Positions 1 through 9,338 are shown, counted from the stretch's first letter. The stretch is DNA of 49,033 nucleotides from Methylobacterium iners (GCF_022179305.1 NZ_BPQP01000057.1:1-49033), one strand, 5' to 3'. Translations and numbers: made by a program. Notes: generated by a model not told the origin, from the sequence alone.

Positions 1-88
1 AGCAAAGCTGTGTCCGATCCCAAATACCCGTCACTCGGGGGCCGTCCAGCGCTCGGCTAGACCGGACCATGATGCTATCCTTTTAGCC

Positions 89-129
89 CGACCGGAGTGG
101 GCATGCCCGGCCTCCACCCATTCTGGTCG
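89..129. repeat. Imperfect inverted repeat in decayed intergenic DNA
   Basis: The arms at 89-101 (CGACCGGAGTGGG) and 117-129 (CCCATTCTGGTCG) are complementary at 11 of 13 positions. A further copy of the right arm, CCCACTCCGGTCA, lies at 9796-9808. The rest of 1-185 holds no gene that I can support. AGCGG(A)C..TTC-like pieces recur here (153-167), at 390-450 and at 9773-9960, which suggests a degraded dispersed repeat family. Confidence 0.45.
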
Positions 130-185
130 TAGGTTCCTGGTTCACCGAGCTTGGAAGCGGACCTTCCGAGGGTCTGCCAAGGGTG

Positions 186-358
186 GAGGCTGTGTGAAAA
201 CGCAAAGGTTGTAGAAGGATCTTTTCTCGATCAACCTGGGCAGTCCCGAAGCAGGCACGATTGATTTCGGCGGAACCGCCCCCAGCGATGCCTGAATGTC
301 TGAAACGTAGAAGAATGTTCTACGATTTCGAAACGTGCTTACGTTTTCACACAGCCTC
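186..358. mobile_element. MITE-like non-autonomous element, 173 bp
   Basis: Perfect 17-bp terminal inverted repeats (GAGGCTGTGTGAAAACG at 186-202 and its complement at 342-358) are flanked on both sides by the 4-bp direct repeat GGTG (182-185, 359-362), which fits a target-site duplication. There is room for no transposase. An internal hairpin is present: CGTAGAA at 306-312 pairs with TTCTACG at 318-324. The ends resemble those of IS5/IS1182-type elements from memory only; the mobilising family is inferred. Confidence 0.7.
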
Positions 359-589
359 GGTGGAAAGGGGAACTGGGCCCAACGCCCAGAAGCGGAAGTT
401 CAGCTTTCGACCCAATCTTGCCGGAGAACCCGGTTCGCGCTGTTCTCGAAAGCGGTCGTTCGCAGGCCGAACATGACGACCTGGGGCTAACTAGAGTGTC
501 GCCCATTGGCCTCAGCGGTAGAGGAATACCCGCCGAGCACCTCCGCGACCTGTGACTTCGCTGGTGCGATGGGCGATGGTTAGCAGGCC
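359..589. other. Intergenic region upstream of the porin
   Basis: There is no convincing gene. A 71-codon open frame crosses the right end of the MITE and has no ribosome-binding site or recognisable family, so it is not called. Short AGCGG-type motifs are present. The segment 480-589 presumably holds the porin promoter, but no clear -35/-10 pair was seen. Confidence 0.4.
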
Positions 590-1891
590 ATGAAACGCCC
601 TCCTGTTAGATGCGCCCGGCCGCTCGCCAGGGTTGTAATCGGCCTCTGTGCGCTGGCAAGCTTGGCATTCCCTAGCCTTGCAGCTGATACGGGAGCCCTG
701 CACGCCGTGCCGCGCTTCGTCCAGGCGGAAGGCAGCGTCACAGGCGCCACCCTCGACGAGCGGGGCATCACCTTCAAGTCGGCCGACGAGGCAGTGAAGC
801 TGCGCATCGGCGGCCGCCTGCAGCTCGATCCGGCCTTCGGCGCTACCAACCCGCGGATCGCCGATGCCTTCGGCTCCAACATCGAGGTCCGGCGCGCCTG
901 GATCGAGTCCTACCTCACGATCAACGATGCGGTCGAACTCGCCTTCCAGTACGACCTGAATACCGACAGGACGCCGATCCAAGACGCGGCCATCGGCTAC
1001 CGCGGCATCAAAGGGCTGGTCGTCACGCTCGGCAACTTCAAGGAGCCGTTCAGCCTCCAGCAGCTGATCAGCGACAACAACACCACCTTTGTCGAGCGCG
1101 CGCTGCCCGACGCCCTGGTGCCAGCCCGCAACACAGGGCTCGCCGTCGCAGCCTACGGCGAGCGCTGGACGCTGACGGGCGGCGTCTTCGGCGGCAACAT
1201 CAACACCGGCGTCGAACTCGGCGGCATCGCCGGAACCGTACGCGCCACCTACGCGCCGATCCTGAGTGAGACCGAGGTGCTCCACCTCGGCACGGCTGGC
1301 AGCTTTCGCTCCTACGACCAGAGCGACCGCAGCCTCTCCTTCTCCTCGAAGCCAGAGGCGTTCGTCTTCCAGACCAGCCTGATCAACACGGGCAGCATCC
1401 GCAACGCGGGCGATCTCGCCCGGTTCGGCATCGAGGCGGCCTACCAGAACGGCCCATTTCGCCTGCAAGGCGAGTACATCCGGGCCGAGGCAGGGCGCCA
1501 GGGCCTTCTGCCCGGCGCCAGCTTCGAGGGCGGCTACGTCGAGGGTGCCTGGGTCTTCAACGGTAAGGGGCGCCCGTATCAGCTCAAGACCAACTACGGC
1601 GCCGATCTCGCCATCTTCAAAGGCGTTCAGGTCGGTGAGGAGCAGCGGGTGAGCCGTGGTGGCACCGGCGTGTTCGAGCTTGCCGGCCGCTTCAGCTTCC
1701 TCGATCTCAAGGATGGCGGGATCAACGGTGGTGTCGAGCGCAACTGGACGGCGGGCGTGAACTGGTATCCTGACAAGAACATCCGCCTGATGGCCAACTA
1801 CATCCGCGCCCACGCCCAGGGCTCGCCTGCCCTGGGCCGCAGGGACGTTGAGGCCGATATCGCCGAGTTCCGGCTGCAGCTCTACTGGTAG
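590..1891 (+). CDS. OprP/OprO-type (phosphate-selective) porin
   Basis: This 433-residue outer-membrane porin belongs to the Porin_O_P family, 16-stranded barrels that pass phosphate, polyphosphate or other anions. A signal peptide spans about residues 1-31 (basic start, hydrophobic core, ALA-type end). Next comes a barrel with alternating polar/hydrophobic strands, beginning near the GGRLQLD motif and including the family's RRAWIES, QYDLN and NFKEPFS segments. The protein ends in an aromatic residue (LQLYW), as the BAM complex expects of barrel proteins. It converges with the Mo-hydroxylase operon, with only 28 bp between the stops. The real substrate cannot be told from sequence; anion selectivity is family knowledge. 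Confidence 0.88.
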   Translation: MKRPPVRCARPLARVVIGLCALASLAFPSLAADTGALHAVPRFVQAEGSVTGATLDERGITFKSADEAVKLRIGGRLQLDPAFGATNPRIADAFGSNIEVRRAWIESYLTINDAVELAFQYDLNTDRTPIQDAAIGYRGIKGLVVTLGNFKEPFSLQQLISDNNTTFVERALPDALVPARNTGLAVAAYGERWTLTGGVFGGNINTGVELGGIAGTVRATYAPILSETEVLHLGTAGSFRSYDQSDRSLSFSSKPEAFVFQTSLINTGSIRNAGDLARFGIEAAYQNGPFRLQGEYIRAEAGRQGLLPGASFEGGYVEGAWVFNGKGRPYQLKTNYGADLAIFKGVQVGEEQRVSRGGTGVFELAGRFSFLDLKDGGINGGVERNWTAGVNWYPDKNIRLMANYIRAHAQGSPALGRRDVEADIAEFRLQLYW

Positions 1892-1919
1892 CCCGCCATT
1901 ACGCTGAGCTTCGGCCCGT

Positions 1920-4166
1920 CTACACGCCCAGTGCCGCCTTGACCCTGGTCTGGGTGAACGGCACCTCGCGAAGGCGGATGCCGACGGCGTAGGCCACGGC
2001 GTTGGCGAGGGCCGCCGCGGTCGGTCCCTGCGCCGCCTCACCCGTGCCGAGGAAGGGCTCCCCAGGGCGCTCGACGAGGTGGACCTCGACGCGCTCCGGC
2101 ACCGAGGCGAAGCGCAGGATCGGGTAGGTGCTCCAGTCGCGGCTCGTAATCTGGTTCTCCGCGAAGGTGGCCTGCTCGTAGAGCGTCCAGCTCGCCGATT
2201 GCAGGATGCCGCCCTCGATCTGGTTGCGTATGCCGTCGGGGCTGACGACCTGGCCGGCATCCACTGCCGCGACCGCCCGCACCAGCCGCACGCGTCCCGT
2301 CTCACGCTCGACCTCCACCTCGCAGGCGATCGCCGCGTAGGCGCCGAGGTTCTTGTAGCGCGCGAAGGCGAAACCGCTGCCGCGTCCCTCCCGTTGCCGA
2401 TCACCGGGCCAACCGAAGCGTTCGGCCGCCGTCATGATCACCTCGCGGGCGCGCCTGTCCTCCATGTGCTTGAGGCGGAACGCGACAGGGTCAGTGTTAG
2501 CCGCCGCCGCGAGCTCGTCGAGAAAACTCTCGATCGAGAACACGTTCATATAGGCGCCGAGCGAGCGCAGGGCGGAGACGCGCAGCGGCATCTCGGGCAC
2601 GAAGTGATGCACGACCCGGGCCCGCGGCAGGGCGTAGAGCGGGATGGCGTTGCGATCGCCCCCACCCTCCGGCTGCGGGATCGGCTTGGGTTCTGGCGGA
2701 GGGAAGGGCTGGGCCAAGTGTCGGGCCGGCAGGAGCTGCCCGGCGCCGGGTGGACGGGTCAGGTGGGTGTTGCTGCGCACCGTGTAGGCCCAGTCGACGA
2801 TCCGGCCCTCGGCATCGAGCGCGGCGCGCATCCGGGTCAGCATGGCGGGACCGTAGGGCTCCCAGAGATGCTCGTCCTCGCGCATCCATTGCACGCGGAT
2901 TGGGCGTCCGGGCAGCGCGCGGGCGACGAGTGCCGCGTCGGCGGCCACGTCATCCGCCCCGTTATGGCCGTAGCAGCCCGCTCCCTCGGTGTGGATGCAG
3001 CGCACCTGCTCGGGCGGCATGCCCAGCATCTCGGCGAGCGCCGCACGCAGGGGATAAACGCCCTGGGAATGGGTCCAGACCGTCATCGTCCCGTCCTGCA
3101 GCCAGGCGACGGCGCAGGAGGGACCGATCGAACCGTGGAGCTGGTAGTGGCGGCGGTAGGCCGCCTCCAGTGTCCGGACCCCCGGACCCGCGCTTTCCTG
3201 CCTGTCGAGGATGACGTGCTCGTCGGCGCGCAGCGCTTCGAGATGAGCGAAGATCTCCGGTTGCGGCGGCAGTGTGGTGGGGTTGTTCCAGCGCGCCCCA
3301 GCGGCGAGCGCCCGGCCCGCGACCACAGCTTGGAACTCGCGTTCCGCCACGACGGCGAGGAAGAGGCCGTCGCGCACGACTCGAACGGCCCCAGGCATGC
3401 GCTCGACGGCACCCGCCTCGAGCGCGATCAGGCGCGCGGCGTCCGATGGCGGGCGCACGATGCGGGCGTGGAGCATGCCGGGCAAGCGCAGGTCGTGGAC
3501 GTAGGCTGCGGCGCCCATCAGCTTAGCAGGGATGTCGACGCGCGGCAGATCCCTGCCGATGACTCTGTGCGTGCTTGGGTCCTTGAGCCTGGAATGGGGC
3601 TGCGCCTGCACGTGCAGCTCGTGGCCGGACACGAGCGCGCCGTAGGGCAGACGAGTTTCACCCGCCAGTACCGCCCCCTCCCCCGTTCTGAGCCCGTCGG
3701 CAGGCAGCCCGAGGCGGGCGGCAGCGAGGCCGATCAGGATCTCGCGCACCTGCGCCGCCGCATGCATGATCGCGGTGCCGCTCTCCTGCATGGAATGGCT
3801 GCCGGCGGTGAAGCCCTCGTTGGGCGTGCCGTGGGTGTCGGCCGTGACGAGGCGTATAAGACTAGGGTCGACATCGAGCTGCTCGGCCGCGACCTGGATC
3901 AGGGCGGTCTTGATCCCCTGGCCCAGTTCCGCCTTGCCCGTGAAGACGGTGATGCCGCCCTCCGCCGCGATCCGGATCCAGGCATCGAGCATGGGCTCCT
4001 TGGCAAGGTCACCCGGCAAGCCGGGCACCTTCACCGGCCCGGCGGCGCTCTCGACGCCCTGGGCGAGAAGGTCGTAGGGGCGCATCAGGGAGAAGCTGAG
4101 GAAGAGCGCGCCGCCGGCCTTGAGCAGGTTGCGGCGGGACACGTCCTGCGACGTGCAGGCGGTCAC
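1920..4166 (-). CDS. Molybdopterin-binding subunit of an exported aldehyde/isoquinoline-type dehydrogenase
   Basis: This 748-residue protein is the large subunit of a xanthine-oxidase-family molybdenum hydroxylase of the IorB/AldH type. The GTG start at 4166 overlaps the stop of the 2Fe-2S gene by four bases (GTGA). It is preferred because the product then begins with a Tat signal (SRRNLLKAGG at about residues 10-19), which places the enzyme in the periplasm. Visible hallmarks are GKAELGQG near the start of the Mo-binding region and GTGEAAQGPT near the C-terminus; its Glu is the predicted catalytic base. The overlap implies translational coupling. The substrate is unknown: aldehydes or N-heterocycles are likely in this family. 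Confidence 0.88.
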   Translation of the reverse strand: MTACTSQDVSRRNLLKAGGALFLSFSLMRPYDLLAQGVESAAGPVKVPGLPGDLAKEPMLDAWIRIAAEGGITVFTGKAELGQGIKTALIQVAAEQLDVDPSLIRLVTADTHGTPNEGFTAGSHSMQESGTAIMHAAAQVREILIGLAAARLGLPADGLRTGEGAVLAGETRLPYGALVSGHELHVQAQPHSRLKDPSTHRVIGRDLPRVDIPAKLMGAAAYVHDLRLPGMLHARIVRPPSDAARLIALEAGAVERMPGAVRVVRDGLFLAVVAEREFQAVVAGRALAAGARWNNPTTLPPQPEIFAHLEALRADEHVILDRQESAGPGVRTLEAAYRRHYQLHGSIGPSCAVAWLQDGTMTVWTHSQGVYPLRAALAEMLGMPPEQVRCIHTEGAGCYGHNGADDVAADAALVARALPGRPIRVQWMREDEHLWEPYGPAMLTRMRAALDAEGRIVDWAYTVRSNTHLTRPPGAGQLLPARHLAQPFPPPEPKPIPQPEGGGDRNAIPLYALPRARVVHHFVPEMPLRVSALRSLGAYMNVFSIESFLDELAAAANTDPVAFRLKHMEDRRAREVIMTAAERFGWPGDRQREGRGSGFAFARYKNLGAYAAIACEVEVERETGRVRLVRAVAAVDAGQVVSPDGIRNQIEGGILQSASWTLYEQATFAENQITSRDWSTYPILRFASVPERVEVHLVERPGEPFLGTGEAAQGPTAAALANAVAYAVGIRLREVPFTQTRVKAALGV

Positions 4167-4660
4167 GGGCGTGTCCCTTCGATGGTACCGACGTAGCTCG
4201 GCACTGCGCCCTCCCGCGCAGCGCGGCGGATAGCAGCGAGAATGCGCATATGGGTGCCGCATCGGCAGAGCTGCGGGTCCATGGCAGCGCGGATCTCGGC
4301 CTCGGAGGGGTCGGGCCTCGCCTGGAGCAGCGCATGCGCCCGCATGATCATGCCCGGAATGCAGTAGCCGCATTGCGCGGCCTGCTCAGCAATGAAGGCT
4401 TTTTGGACCTGTCCCGGTTCCTCGGGCGTGCCGAGACCTTCCAGCGTCGTGATCCGGCGCCCCGGCAGAACGCTAATGGGTGTGAGGCAGGAGAACGCCG
4501 CCTTGCCGTCGACGAGGACGGTGCAGGCCCCGCACTGGCCGAGCCCGCAGCCGAACTTGGCCCCGTTGAGCGCGAGGTGATCGCGCAGCACGTAGAGGAG
4601 CGGCGTCGCCGGGTCAGCATCGACCGTGTGCTCATACCCGTTGACGGAGATCCGGATCAT
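4163..4660 (-). CDS. 2Fe-2S subunit of the molybdenum hydroxylase
   Basis: This 165-residue protein carries two [2Fe-2S] clusters and passes electrons from the Mo centre. The N-terminal plant-ferredoxin motif CGLGQCGACTV (about residues 38-48) ends with a further Cys at SCLTP. The C-terminal four-helix domain has QCGYCIPGM and CRCGTH. There is no signal peptide, so it is probably exported with the Tat-bearing large subunit, as known for related enzymes. It is the middle gene of the operon: it starts 11 bp after the cytochrome stop and overlaps the large-subunit start by 4 bp. Confidence 0.92.
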   Translation of the reverse strand: MIRISVNGYEHTVDADPATPLLYVLRDHLALNGAKFGCGLGQCGACTVLVDGKAAFSCLTPISVLPGRRITTLEGLGTPEEPGQVQKAFIAEQAAQCGYCIPGMIMRAHALLQARPDPSEAEIRAAMDPQLCRCGTHMRILAAIRRAAREGAVPSYVGTIEGTRP

Positions 4661-4671
4661 CGCGCTCCCTC

Positions 4672-6009
4672 TCAGCCGCCGCGCCTGAGATCGGGCGTGC
4701 TCTCGACCTGCGCTCCACCCAGGGACCCTGAGGTCGGCGGGATGTCCTCCCGGACCTCCCGCACTTTGCGTTCCAGGTCCGTCCAGGGCGGCGCGTCGCT
4801 GAAGCGGGCCCGCAGATAGTCCAGGAGGTCAGCGACCTGCCCATCGGTGAGCATCTCGGCATAGCCTGGCATGATGGCGCCGGCCGCGCCCTCCGGCGGG
4901 CGGATGCCCCTCAGCACCGCCTGGATCACGTTGCGCGGATCGGGCCCGAACAGGGTGGTGTGGTAGGCGAGCGAGTTCACCGTGTAGGGCACCTGCCCGC
5001 CGCTCGCGTGGCAGGTGGCGCAGGCTCCCGCATAGATGCGCTCGCCCGCGGCGAGGCGCGGGTCGGGCGCCGCGTCGGGCCGCGCGGCGATGGCCTCGGT
5101 GCGCCCGAGACGCTCGCCCGAGGGCGGACCCATAAGCGCGGTGAGATAGGTCGCCATCGCCCGCACCTCGCTCTCGCCGACCTGCGAGAGGTTATGGCTC
5201 ACGGGTGCCATCGGACCGACCGCGCCGCCGTGCTTCGGGTCCCAGTCGCGCAGGTAGTTGAACAGGCTCGCCTCGGTCCAGGGCACGCTTGCGGGGGAGG
5301 AGGCGTTCAGCGGCGGACCCCACCAGTTCTCGGCTTCGCCGCCGTTGTAGTGCTCGCTCGCGATCTCTGCGCCCAGGCGGTTGCGCGGGGTGTGGCAGGC
5401 TCCGCAATGACCCAAGCCCTCAGCAAGGTAGGCGCCTCGGTTCCACTCAACACTTCGCGCTGGATCGGGCCGGTACGAACCCGCCTTGAGAAAGAGCAGC
5501 TTCCAGCCGGCGAGGAGCGGGCGCTGGTTCAGCGGGAAGGGCAGATCGGGCGGGGGTGCCTCGTGGCGCACCGCCCGCCGGGTCATCAGGAAGGCGTAGA
5601 GCGCCGCGAGATCCTCGTCGGTGACCCTGGCGTAATGATCGTAGGGGAAGGCCGGGTAGAGGTGGTTGCCCTCCCGGTCGACGCCCTCGCGCATGGACCG
5701 CACGAAGGCAGTCAGTGACCACTGGCCGATGCCCGTCTCGGGGTCGGGTGTGACGTTGGTGGCGTGGATCGTGCCGAAGGGCGTCGGAATGGGCTTCCCG
5801 CCCGCATAGGCTTTACCGCCCTCCTGTGTGTGGCAGGTATTGCAGTTGCCAATCAGGGCGAGGTCGCGGCCGCGTGCGACAAGGCTCGGATCGAAGGCCG
5901 TTACGGGCAACGCCGCAGGCGGAAGGGAGGGCTGCCACGCAAGGGCAGCGAATCCGGCAATCGCCACAAGCACCAGGGTTGCTAAGGCGAGGAGCCACCA
6001 TCTCAGCAT
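4672..6009 (-). CDS. Tri-haem cytochrome c subunit of the dehydrogenase
   Basis: This protein of about 445 residues has three CxxCH haem-binding motifs (CNTCH, CGACH, CATCH), one per cytochrome c domain. A hydrophobic N-terminal segment (MLRWWLLALATLVLVAIAGF) acts as signal or membrane anchor. The ATG at 6009 is chosen because it places that segment at the very start; a TTG at 6072 would add 21 residues. Cytochromes of this type take electrons from Mo-hydroxylase or alcohol dehydrogenase partners and deliver them to quinone or terminal oxidase. It is the first gene of the operon with the 2Fe-2S and Mo subunits. Confidence 0.9.
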   Translation of the reverse strand: MLRWWLLALATLVLVAIAGFAALAWQPSLPPAALPVTAFDPSLVARGRDLALIGNCNTCHTQEGGKAYAGGKPIPTPFGTIHATNVTPDPETGIGQWSLTAFVRSMREGVDREGNHLYPAFPYDHYARVTDEDLAALYAFLMTRRAVRHEAPPPDLPFPLNQRPLLAGWKLLFLKAGSYRPDPARSVEWNRGAYLAEGLGHCGACHTPRNRLGAEIASEHYNGGEAENWWGPPLNASSPASVPWTEASLFNYLRDWDPKHGGAVGPMAPVSHNLSQVGESEVRAMATYLTALMGPPSGERLGRTEAIAARPDAAPDPRLAAGERIYAGACATCHASGGQVPYTVNSLAYHTTLFGPDPRNVIQAVLRGIRPPEGAAGAIMPGYAEMLTDGQVADLLDYLRARFSDAPPWTDLERKVREVREDIPPTSGSLGGAQVESTPDLRRGG

Positions 6010-6110
6010 GGCCGCCGGCTCGGGATGAAGGCCGGCGAGAGCGTGCAGCGTGTCATGACCGGCCCTCGACAATCCCTAGCTCAAGGCCGATCATCGCCCT
6101 CGGTTCCGGC

Positions 6111-7112
6111 TCAGGGTTGGCCGCTTCCGCCAGCCGCACCATAGACCTGCCCGGTTGCGTAGCTCGCATCGGAGGCGGCGAGTTGCACGTAGATGGAGGC
6201 GAGTTCGACGGGCTGCCCGGGCCGGCCGAGCGGGGTCATGCCGCCGAATTTCTCAAGCTTCTCCTGCGTCGCCCCGCCGCTCACCTGCAATGGTGTCCAG
6301 ATCGGACCCGGCGCGACGCCATTCACGCGGATGCCCTTCGGTGCGAGCTGCTTGGCCAGGGATCGTACGTAGTTCGTCGTCGCAGCCTTGGTCTGGGCGT
6401 AGTCGTACAAGTCGGCCGAGGGATCCGTCGCCTGTTCCGAGGTGGTGCCGATGATGCAAGCGCCAGGCTTCAGGTGCGGCAGGGCCGCCTTGATGATCCA
6501 GAACGGCGCGTAGACGTTGGTCTTCATCGTGGCGTCAAAATCCTCGGACGAGACATCCATGATCGACGCCCGGGCTTGCTGGCGCGCGGCGTTGCTCACC
6601 ACGATGTCGAGGCCGCCGAGGGCTTGTACGGCCTCATCAACGAGGCGTCGGCAGAAGGCTTCGTCCTGGAGGTCACCCGGGACCGCCACGCCCTTGCGTC
6701 CCGCCTGCTGAATCAGCGCGATCACCTCGCGAGCATCGGGCTCCTCGGCCAGAAGGTAGTTGATGACAACGTCCGCGCCCTCCCGCGCAAAGGCGATGGC
6801 TGCCGCCCGCCCCATGCCAGAATCGCCGCCTGTGATCAGAGCCTTGCGGCCGGCAAGCCGGCCTGAACCGCGGTAGCTTTTCTCGCCATAATCCGGCTTG
6901 GGCTTCATGTCTCGGGAGAGACCTGGCCAGGGCTGGGATTGCCGCTCGAAGGGCGGCTTAGGATAGTTGGTCGTCGGGTCCACCAGGGGCTGCGCATTAC
7001 CCGATGGTGCCTGGCCCTGCGCGCTGGCTGGTGTCACCGCAGCCATCGCGAGGCCTCCGCCGGCAGCGCCGACAAGTTGACGGCGGGACAGCGGGCCTTC
7101 GTTGTTGCTCAT
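6111..7112 (-). CDS. SDR-family oxidoreductase with Tat-like N-terminus
   Basis: This 333-residue short-chain dehydrogenase resembles the YhdF/YhxC group often linked to general stress. The N-terminus has a twin-Arg-like signal (SRRQLVGAAGGGLAMAAV, about residues 9-26), followed by the linker seen in this group. The Rossmann motif is TGGDSGMGRAAA, the catalytic Tyr-Lys pair lies in YDYAQTK, and the partner Ser is in TTSEQ. The C-terminus carries the VAPGPIWTPL segment. NAD(P)H dependence is family knowledge; the substrate is unknown. A Tat-type leader on a nucleotide-dependent enzyme is unusual but recurrent in this family. Confidence 0.86.
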   Translation of the reverse strand: MSNNEGPLSRRQLVGAAGGGLAMAAVTPASAQGQAPSGNAQPLVDPTTNYPKPPFERQSQPWPGLSRDMKPKPDYGEKSYRGSGRLAGRKALITGGDSGMGRAAAIAFAREGADVVINYLLAEEPDAREVIALIQQAGRKGVAVPGDLQDEAFCRRLVDEAVQALGGLDIVVSNAARQQARASIMDVSSEDFDATMKTNVYAPFWIIKAALPHLKPGACIIGTTSEQATDPSADLYDYAQTKAATTNYVRSLAKQLAPKGIRVNGVAPGPIWTPLQVSGGATQEKLEKFGGMTPLGRPGQPVELASIYVQLAASDASYATGQVYGAAGGSGQP

Positions 7113-7386
7113 GTCGTGCTCCTTGTCTGTAGGCGAAACCCTGTGACGCGCCGCGTGCTGGCGCCGTGCACCGTCGGGAACCTGAGAGAACTCGGGACAG
7201 CGGGTTCTTCGTGCCTGATCGCAATCGAACCCCGGCCAGCCTGGCAGGCAGCTCGCCTGCGATAGGATCGGCGCGGTCGCGGCGACCGTCTTCCCCGGCT
7301 AACTGGGGTCGGTAGGGCATGTTCCGATGGTAGAAGCTGCCGCAGACACCGGAGCCGCATAGCTCGGGACGCTGACTGCCTTCACG

Positions 7387-9180
7387 TCAGCGTTGCGGGT
7401 CGCGACCGGGGACGAGTGTGCTGACCAGTTCCCGCGCCGTGTTGGTCAAAACGCTGCCGACATCCGGATCGCCCTTCAGCATCGCGCCCATGAACCCACG
7501 CGCCTGTTTCAAGGTGATGTGAGGCGGTAGCGGCGGAACGTTCGGGTCGGTGAGGATGTCGAGCACAAAGGGCCGGTCGGCCGACAGCGCCTGCTCCCAG
7601 GCCGGGCCGACCGCCTCGGGATCCTCCACGCGCAGTCCGTCGAGGCCAATCAGCTTGGCAAAGTCGGCATAGGGGACGTCGGGCAGCGACTGGCTCGCCT
7701 CGAACTTCGGATCGCCTGCCTGGATCCGCTCCTCCCACGTCACATAAGCGAGATCACGGTTGTTAAGCGCCATCACAATCAGCCGCGGATCGGACCAGCG
7801 CCGCCAGTACTTGGCGATCGTGATGAGCTCGGTCAGGCCATTCATCTGCATGGCGCCATCACCCGCGAGCGCGATCACCACGCGGTCGGGATGCGCGAAC
7901 TTGGCCGCGACCGCGTAGGGCACGGCACATCCCATCGTGGCAAGCGTGCCCGAGACCGAGCCCATCATGCCACGCCGAAACTTCAGGTTTCGGGCGTACC
8001 ACACGGAGGTCGTGCCGCTGTCGGCCGCGACGATCGCACTCTCGGGCAATCGCTGCGACAGCTCATGCGCGACCCGCTGCGGATTGATCGGGTCGGCTGG
8101 CGTCATGGCGAGCGCGTGGGCCTCCTCCCAGGATTGCGCCACATTCCGCTCAATGCGCTCGCGCCAGGCGTGGTCGCTCCGCGCCTCAAGGAGCGGGAGC
8201 AGAGCGCGTAGGCTTGCCGCTGCATCGCCGACGAGGTTGACCTCCATCGGGTAGCGCAGGCCGAGCATCTCGGCCTTGATGTCGATCTGCACGCCCCGGG
8301 CTTGACCGACCTTGGGCAGGAACTCCGTGTAGGGAAAGCCCGACCCGACCATCAGGAGCGTGTCGCAGCCCTGCATCATGTCCCAGCTCGCCTTGGTCCC
8401 GAGCAGGCCGATCGAGCCGGTGCAGACGGGCAGGTCGTCCGGCACCGCGGCCTTGCCCAGCAGCGCCTTGGCGATGCCCGCACCGAGGCGCTCTGCCGCC
8501 GCTACAACCTCATCGGTGGCGCCAAGGGCCCCTGCGCCGACCAGCAACGCGACCCGCTCCCCCGCGTTCAGCACCGCCGCGGCCCGCTCCAGGGCGGCTC
8601 GATCGGGCACCACGGGCGAGACCTCGAAGCCGATGCCCGAATGGGTCATGCCGTGCTCGCGCGGCGGCATCTCCATTGGCAGCTGCTGGAGGTCATTGGG
8701 CACGATCACCACCGTGACCCGACGCTCCGCCTTGGCAATCCGGTAGGCGCGGTCGATCAGATGGGGGACCTGGGCCGGCACGAAGGCGGTCTCGACATAG
8801 GCCCCTACGTCCTTGAATAGGCTCTGCAGGTCGACGTCCTGCTGATAGTTCGAGCCCAGAGCCGAGCGGGTCTGCTGGCCCACCAGCGCCAGCACGGGCT
8901 GGTGGTCGAGTTTGGCGTCGTAGAGGCCGTTGAGGAGGTGGATCGCCCCAGGCCCCTGGGTCGAAAGGCAGATGCCGACCTCGCCCGTAAACTTAGCGTG
9001 TCCGACCGCCATCAGCCCGGCCATCTCCTCGTGCCGGACCTGCACGAAGTCGATGGCGCCCTTCGTCCGCGCAAGCGCACCCATGAGCCCGCCGATCCCG
9101 TCGCCGGGATATCCGAAGACGCGCCGGACGCCCCAGGCCCGAAGGCGAGACCAGATGAAATCGGCGACGGTTTCAGCCAT
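7387..9180 (-). CDS. ThDP-dependent pyruvate oxidase-like enzyme
   Basis: This 597-residue enzyme belongs to the acetolactate synthase/pyruvate oxidase family. The ATG at 9180 has a good GGAGA site seven bases upstream, so an in-frame start 36 bp earlier is not used. The N-terminal Pyr domain has the activating Glu in RHEEMAGLMA. The C-terminal PP domain has the ThDP/Mg motif starting GDGAMQMNG and ending in NN about 30 residues later. PoxB-like members oxidatively decarboxylate pyruvate to acetate with flavin; family members annotated simply as thiamine-pyrophosphate-requiring proteins have uncertain substrates. It appears to be a single-gene unit. Confidence 0.85.
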   Translation of the reverse strand: MAETVADFIWSRLRAWGVRRVFGYPGDGIGGLMGALARTKGAIDFVQVRHEEMAGLMAVGHAKFTGEVGICLSTQGPGAIHLLNGLYDAKLDHQPVLALVGQQTRSALGSNYQQDVDLQSLFKDVGAYVETAFVPAQVPHLIDRAYRIAKAERRVTVVIVPNDLQQLPMEMPPREHGMTHSGIGFEVSPVVPDRAALERAAAVLNAGERVALLVGAGALGATDEVVAAAERLGAGIAKALLGKAAVPDDLPVCTGSIGLLGTKASWDMMQGCDTLLMVGSGFPYTEFLPKVGQARGVQIDIKAEMLGLRYPMEVNLVGDAAASLRALLPLLEARSDHAWRERIERNVAQSWEEAHALAMTPADPINPQRVAHELSQRLPESAIVAADSGTTSVWYARNLKFRRGMMGSVSGTLATMGCAVPYAVAAKFAHPDRVVIALAGDGAMQMNGLTELITIAKYWRRWSDPRLIVMALNNRDLAYVTWEERIQAGDPKFEASQSLPDVPYADFAKLIGLDGLRVEDPEAVGPAWEQALSADRPFVLDILTDPNVPPLPPHITLKQARGFMGAMLKGDPDVGSVLTNTARELVSTLVPGRDPQR

Positions 9181-9338
9181 GGCGATCTCCGCGCGACTGG
9201 ATCTCAATGGAAGCAAAGGCTTCCAGAGGGATCGGTTCCGGCTTGGCGTCTCAGGATCTTCGTCGCCACGAATGGACCTCGGCCGCCCTTAGACCCTCCG
9301 TCGGAGGCCAGCTGTCGAGCGCCTAGGTGCGGGTAGCC

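Noticed and set aside
261-476. 71-codon plus-strand frame across the right end of the MITE
   Set aside because: No ribosome-binding site; it is partly made of transposon end sequence and has no family character.
512-2404. Long minus-strand frame opposite the porin
   Set aside because: Antisense to a clear OprP-type porin; low-complexity Arg/Ala/Ser composition typical of GC-rich shadow frames.
2079-4196. 705-codon plus-strand frame opposite the Mo subunit
   Set aside because: A shadow of the molybdenum-hydroxylase gene; no domain and no ribosome-binding site.
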